The notes under the pieces are model-generated. The model made no database searches, was not told the origin of the DNA, and saw only the letters and a program-made list of their open reading frames with translations. The position numbers and the translations under genes were made by a program. A stretch of DNA of 6,486 bases from Flavobacterium psychrophilum (lineage in GTDB: Bacteria; Bacteroidota; Bacteroidia; Flavobacteriales; Flavobacteriaceae): positions 1 through 6,486 of the forward strand of contig CAMBHH010000188.1 of NCBI GenBank assembly GCA_945866505.1, in the 5' to 3' direction. Shown one piece after another: positions 1-3,618 of the stretch. Each line of letters opens with the position of its first letter. Position 1 is the first letter of the stretch.

Positions 1-1077
1 TGCATTGCACCTAATGGTATTCATAATGATCTCGAAGTAACTATTTTGCCAATTGATCCCGCAAGACCAGGTTTTGATGCAACCTATAAAATTATTTATA
101 AAAATAAAGGGACTACGACACAATCGGGTTCGGTTTCTCTAAGTTTTAACGATGCAGTTTTGGATTATGTTTCATCAATTCCTGCCACAAATAATCAAGC
201 GGCTGATAAGCTGACTTGGGATTATACTAGTTTAAAACCACTCGAAAGTCGTGAAATTACTGTAACATTGAATGTCAATTCACCTATGGAGACTCCTGCG
301 GTAAACAATGGAGATCGTTTGAGTTTTAACGCTTTGATTAATCCTATTGCTGGCGATGAAAAACCCGTAGACAATTCTTCGGCTTTGCGCCAAACCGTTG
401 TAGGCTCTTATGACCCGAATGACAAAACCTGTTTGGAAGGCGATGTAATTACACCAGATTTGATAGGCGAATATGTGCATTACTTAATCCGTTTTGAAAA
501 TACAGGAACTTATCCAGCCCAAAATGTGGTTATCAAAGACTTAATTGATTTAAGCAAATTTGATATTTCCACTTTGATTCCAACCAAAGCCAGTCACGAT
601 TTTGTCACTAAAATTTCCGATAACAACAAAGTCGAATTCATCTTCGAAAACATCCAACTTCCTTTTGCCGATGCCACGAATGATGGTTTTGTGGCTTTTA
701 AAATTAAAACCTTGCCAACCCTAGTTGTTGGAGATTCATTTACCAACGAAGCCAATATTTATTTTGATTACAATTTTCCGATACTAACCAACACAGCAAA
801 ATCTACTTTCCAAACTTTAGGAACACAAGATTTTCAGTTTGCCGATTATTTCAGTTTGTATCCTAATCCAGTAAAGGTTATTCTAAACATTGAAACCAAA
901 AGCACCATTGAAGTAAAATCTATGGCAGTATATGATATTTTAGGACAAATAATAATTGCTGTTCCTGATGCGAAAACCGTTTCCAATATTGATGTTTCTA
1001 AATTGGCTTCTGGAAATTACTTCTTGAAAATGAATACGAATAAAGGAACTTCGAATATGAAGTTTATTAAAAAATAA
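1..1077 (+). CDS. T9SS type A sorting domain protein, 5'-truncated by the window edge (probable LRR protein)
   Basis: The reading frame is open from base 1 to the TAA at 1075-1077, giving 358 residues; the true start lies upstream. A TTG at 46 is not the start, because the preceding codons (CIAPNGIHNDLEVTI) match the same place in the downstream paralogue. Residues 1 to about 270 form the conserved flavobacterial beta-rich domain with the SYDPNDK motif and the RFENTGTYPAQNVVIKD block (DUF11-like; I believe this is the Pfam DUF7619 family, but could not search). Residues 282-358 (844-1074) are a type A sorting domain: FSLYPNPV, then VYDILGQ, then LASGNYFLKM and a final KFIKK. Such domains target Sec-exported proteins to the T9SS and are cleaved on export. 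The product is therefore probably a surface or secreted protein. Its missing N-terminus may be an LRR region like that of the next gene, which starts 3 bases downstream and is probably co-transcribed. That LRR assignment is inference. Confidence 0.93.
   Translation, partial: CIAPNGIHNDLEVTILPIDPARPGFDATYKIIYKNKGTTTQSGSVSLSFNDAVLDYVSSIPATNNQAADKLTWDYTSLKPLESREITVTLNVNSPMETPAVNNGDRLSFNALINPIAGDEKPVDNSSALRQTVVGSYDPNDKTCLEGDVITPDLIGEYVHYLIRFENTGTYPAQNVVIKDLIDLSKFDISTLIPTKASHDFVTKISDNNKVEFIFENIQLPFADATNDGFVAFKIKTLPTLVVGDSFTNEANIYFDYNFPILTNTAKSTFQTLGTQDFQFADYFSLYPNPVKVILNIETKSTIEVKSMAVYDILGQIIIAVPDAKTVSNIDVSKLASGNYFLKMNTNKGTSNMKFIKK
1..1077 (+). repeat. Direct repeat, left copy (C-terminal half of gene 1)
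   Basis: Aligns with 2473-3549 at a constant offset of 2472 bases, with no insertion or deletion over 1077 bases. By eye, about 34 of 358 residues differ, or roughly 90% protein identity. The repeat may extend left beyond the window edge. Both copies end at the same TAA. Confidence 0.95.
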
Positions 1078-1083
1078 ATTATG
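1060..1083 (+). promoter_or_regulatory. A/T-rich start region without Shine-Dalgarno, intergenic gap of 3 bases
   Basis: The upstream gene stops with TAA at 1075-1077 and the next ATG is at 1081. The leader is almost all A and T (AAAAAATAAATT before ATG) and has no GGAGG-like element. This is normal for Bacteroidetes, where A-rich leaders replace the Shine-Dalgarno sequence. I saw no good match to the Bacteroidetes promoter pattern (TTTG with TAnnTTTG) in the last roughly 150 bases of the upstream gene. Read-through transcription and translational coupling are therefore the simplest reading. Confidence 0.5.
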
Positions 1084-1140
1084 AAAAAAATATACTTTTT
1101 CCTATTTACTTTAATTTCATTAGCTAGTTCCAATGCGCAA
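1081..1140 (+). other. Sec signal peptide coding segment
   Basis: Residues 1-20 have two lysines, a roughly 13-residue hydrophobic stretch and a small-residue cleavage site, Ser-Asn-Ala before Gln20. Cleavage after Ala19 leaves Gln at the mature N-terminus. This agrees with the Bacteroidetes 'Q-rule', in which the new N-terminal Gln is often cyclised to pyroglutamate. The signal peptide feeds the protein to Sec, the required first step before T9SS transport. Confidence 0.88.
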
Positions 1141-3549
1141 ATTATTGATTTCAAATCATCATACTTTAAGGCCGCACTATTGTTATCTGCTGAAAATAGT
1201 ACTATAGCTAAAGATTTAAACGGTAACCCTTTTAATATCGATGAAAACAATGATAAGGAAATACAATTATCTGAAGCTTTAAAAGTTGTTGAACTTGATG
1301 TAAATCAGCATTATATTGTTGATTTATCAGGAATAGAATATTTTACAAATTTAACAAGTTTAGTTTGCTGGAGTACATCAATAACTACCTTAAATATTAC
1401 TGCATTAAAAAAGTTAACCTATCTAGACTGTAGTTGGAATAATATTGAGACTTTAGATGTTAGTTCTCTTAATAATCTAGAAACTTTGGTTTGTGCACTA
1501 GGTCGTAATCTTACTTCTATTAATCTTTCTGGATTATACAAACTCCATCATTTGCACTTAGATTATAATTTATTAACTGAGCTCAATCTTAATGGTCTAA
1601 TCAGTTTAAAACATATTAACTGTTCATATAATAACATAAAAAAATTAGATCTTACAGGGCTAACAAAATTAGAAGACTTAATTTGTAATGATAATAAAAT
1701 TACAAGTTTTATTAATCTTGCACATTGTAGCGAAATTACTCGCATGTGGGTTCATGAAAATGAATTAGCCAGTCTAGATCTTTCAAAATGTTCAAAAATA
1801 TTGGAATTAGCGGCAGATCGCAATAAATTAGAGACTATTGATTTAACTATTCCTAAAAATATAGTTAACGCAAGTTTTGGAAATAACAAATTAAAATCAT
1901 TAAAAGTAGATGGTTTTAGCAATATCGATTTTATAAGATTATCTAATAACAGTTTTTCAAATATAGATTTATCCGCTTTTATAAAACTGACCAATGTAGA
2001 ATGTAATTTTAATAATGGGCTAACTTCACTTATTTTAAAGAACGGAAGAAATGAAGTCATTGATATTCAGGGATGCCCCAATTTAAAATACATTTGTAAT
2101 GATGATATCAAAGATTCATACGCTGAAAGATACCTTGCATATTATAATAATGATAAAATAGTTTTAAATTCTTATTGCTCTTTCACTCCAGGCGGTATAT
2201 TTTATACAATAAAAGGGGAAAGTACATTTGATGCAAACAATAATAGTTGTGATTCAGTTGACACTAACTATTCTAACTTAAATTTCAACATTACCGATGG
2301 CACCAACAATGGAAAAATTATTTCAGATTCTTCAGGAAATTATTCCATTCCTGTCGGAGAAGGAACGCATACTATTTCTCCAATTTTAGAAAACCCCAAT
2401 TATTTTACTGTTTCACCACCTTCTGTAAGTGTAACTTTTCCAACGCAAACAAGCCCATTTATTCAAAATTTTTGCATTGCTCCAAACGGAATTAAAAAAG
2501 ACCTCGAAGTAACTATTTTGCCAATGGATGCTGCAAGACCAGGATTTGATGCGACTTATAAAATTATTTATAAAAACAAAGGAACTCAAACGCAATCGGG
2601 TTCGGTTGTATTGAGTTATAATGATGCAGTTTTGGATTTGGTTTCAGCCATTCCTGTAACAAATAATCAAATTACAGATAAATTGACTTGGGATTATACC
2701 AATTTAAAACCGCTCGAAAGTCGTGAAATTACTGTTACATTTAATGTCAATTCTCCAATGGAAACTCCAGCGGTAAACAATGGCGACCGTTTGAGTTTTA
2801 ATGCCTTGATTACTCCTGTTGCTGGCGATGAAAAACCTGTGGACAATTCCTTTGCTTTGCGCCAAACTGTGGTAGGTTCGTATGACCCAAATGATAAAAT
2901 CTGTTTGGAAGGCGATATTATTACACCCGATTTAATTGGCGAATATGTTCATTATTTGATTCGTTTTGAAAATACTGGAACTTATCCAGCCCAAAATGTG
3001 GTTATAAAAGATTTGATCGATTTAAGTAAATTTGATATTTCCACTTTGACTCCAACCAAAGCCAGTCACGATTTTGTCACCAAAATATCTGATGGAAACA
3101 AAGTCGAATTCATCTTCGAAAACATCCAACTTCCTTTTGATGATGCCACGAATGACGGTTTTGTTGCTTTTAAAATTAAAACTTTACCAAAACTAAAAGT
3201 TGGCGATTCATTCCAAAATGAAGCCAATATTTATTTTGATTATAATTTTCCAATACTAACCAACACGGCAAAATCTACATTCCAGACTTTAGGAACACAA
3301 GATTTTCAGTTTTTAGATTATTTCAGTTTGTATCCAAATCCTGTAAATGATATTATAAACATTGAATCCAAAAGCACCATTGAAGTAAAATCTATGGCAG
3401 TTTATGATATTGTAGGACAAATTATCATTGCAGTTCCTGATGCTAGAACCGTTTCAAACATTGATGTTTCTAAATTGGCTAGTGGAAATTTCTTTCTAAA
3501 AATGAATACTAATAAGGGAACTTCGAATGTGAAGTTTATTAAAAAATAA
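1081..3549 (+). CDS. Secreted leucine-rich repeat protein with T9SS type A sorting domain
   Basis: Complete 822-residue protein. The ATG at 1081 is chosen because it opens a clear Sec signal peptide: MKK, a hydrophobic core IYFFLFTLISLAS, then SNA|Q, which fits signal peptidase I cleavage leaving an N-terminal Gln as is common in Bacteroidetes. Domain order: an EF-hand-like loop at 54-65; about 11-12 LRRs of mostly 21 residues at 91-340, pattern LxxLxCxxNxIxxLdls; an SdrD/B or carboxypeptidase-regulatory-like beta domain at about 366-465 (IKGESTFDANNNSCD, SSGNYSIPVGEGTH); the SYDPNDK-type conserved domain at about 466-735; and a type A sorting domain at 746-822 (FSLYPNPV, VYDIVGQ, KFIKK). No catalytic motif is visible. 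The likely role is protein, glycan or surface binding outside the cell. It starts 3 bases after the upstream paralogue, so co-transcription is likely. It ends in tandem stops TAA-TAG followed by a terminator. The LRR half looks more A+T-rich than the C-terminal half. The ligand is unknown. Confidence 0.95.
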   Translation: MKKIYFFLFTLISLASSNAQIIDFKSSYFKAALLLSAENSTIAKDLNGNPFNIDENNDKEIQLSEALKVVELDVNQHYIVDLSGIEYFTNLTSLVCWSTSITTLNITALKKLTYLDCSWNNIETLDVSSLNNLETLVCALGRNLTSINLSGLYKLHHLHLDYNLLTELNLNGLISLKHINCSYNNIKKLDLTGLTKLEDLICNDNKITSFINLAHCSEITRMWVHENELASLDLSKCSKILELAADRNKLETIDLTIPKNIVNASFGNNKLKSLKVDGFSNIDFIRLSNNSFSNIDLSAFIKLTNVECNFNNGLTSLILKNGRNEVIDIQGCPNLKYICNDDIKDSYAERYLAYYNNDKIVLNSYCSFTPGGIFYTIKGESTFDANNNSCDSVDTNYSNLNFNITDGTNNGKIISDSSGNYSIPVGEGTHTISPILENPNYFTVSPPSVSVTFPTQTSPFIQNFCIAPNGIKKDLEVTILPMDAARPGFDATYKIIYKNKGTQTQSGSVVLSYNDAVLDLVSAIPVTNNQITDKLTWDYTNLKPLESREITVTFNVNSPMETPAVNNGDRLSFNALITPVAGDEKPVDNSFALRQTVVGSYDPNDKICLEGDIITPDLIGEYVHYLIRFENTGTYPAQNVVIKDLIDLSKFDISTLTPTKASHDFVTKISDGNKVEFIFENIQLPFDDATNDGFVAFKIKTLPKLKVGDSFQNEANIYFDYNFPILTNTAKSTFQTLGTQDFQFLDYFSLYPNPVNDIINIESKSTIEVKSMAVYDIVGQIIIAVPDARTVSNIDVSKLASGNFFLKMNTNKGTSNVKFIKK
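1240..1275 (+). other. EF-hand-like calcium-binding loop motif
   Basis: Residues 54-65, DENNDKEIQLSE, match the 12-residue EF-hand loop: Asp at 1, Asn at 3, Asp at 5, Ile at 8 and Glu at 12. Position 6, usually Gly, is Lys. The motif lies between the signal peptide and the first LRR. Similar single loops (often DxNxDGxI) precede LRRs in other flavobacterial surface proteins. Calcium binding is inferred from the motif only. The Lys may weaken it. Confidence 0.55.
1351..2100 (+). repeat. Leucine-rich repeat region (about 11-12 units)
   Basis: Units start at residues 91, 112, 133, 155, 176, 197, 219, 240, 261, 282, 303 and a degenerate one at about 326. The period is 21 residues in most, 22 in units 3 and 6, and 23 in unit 11. 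The pattern is LxxLxCxxNxIxxLdlsxLxx, with Cys or a hydrophobic residue before the Asn ladder. Units 7-10 replace the first Leu with Ile and lose the Cys. This predicts a curved solenoid with a beta-sheet binding face. At DNA level the units are well diverged, so this is an old array, unlike the repeats on the other strand. Confidence 0.88.
2473..3549 (+). repeat. Direct repeat, right copy (C-terminal half of LRR gene)
   Basis: Right copy of the 1077-base duplication, beginning at the TGC of CIAPNG and ending at the stop codon. It contains perfect runs shared with the left copy, for example 3097-3139 against 625-667 (43 bases). Other stretches carry many silent and amino-acid changes. Confidence 0.95.
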
Positions 3550-3569
3550 TAGCTCACGAACAAAATAGT

Positions 3570-3602
3570 AAACTGCTTAGATGTATTTCAAGCAGTTTTT
3601 TT
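3570..3602 (+). terminator. Rho-independent terminator of the + strand genes
   Basis: The 9-bp perfect stem AAACTGCTT (3570-3578) / AAGCAGTTT (3590-3598) has an 11-base loop, and a T-run at 3596-3602 overlaps the end of the stem. It lies 20 bases after the LRR gene's stop. Read on the - strand, the same hairpin is followed only by TTT and then ACTATTTTG. It may thus also slow transcription of the convergent adhesin gene, but it looks designed for the + strand. Confidence 0.85.
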
Positions 3603-3618
3603 GTTTCATAAAAGGCAA

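Noticed and set aside
46..48. TTG as start of the first gene
   Set aside because: The frame is open to the window edge and the preceding 15 codons match the paralogue, so the gene is truncated by the window.
280..480. - strand open frame of 66 codons
   Set aside because: Antisense to a strongly conserved domain, with no family resemblance or start context; a coding shadow.
1017..1250. - strand open frame of 77 codons spanning the gene junction
   Set aside because: Antisense to the signal peptide and the end of gene 1; the hydrophobic stretch is the complement of A/T-rich coding.
1752..2060. - strand open frame of 102 codons opposite the LRRs
   Set aside because: LRR periodicity on the + strand explains the sequence; the antisense peptide shows no recognisable domain.
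3570..3598. Hairpin as a strong bidirectional terminator
   Set aside because: The long T-run exists only on the + strand; on the - strand only TTT follows the stem, so a strong terminator for the adhesin gene is not supported.
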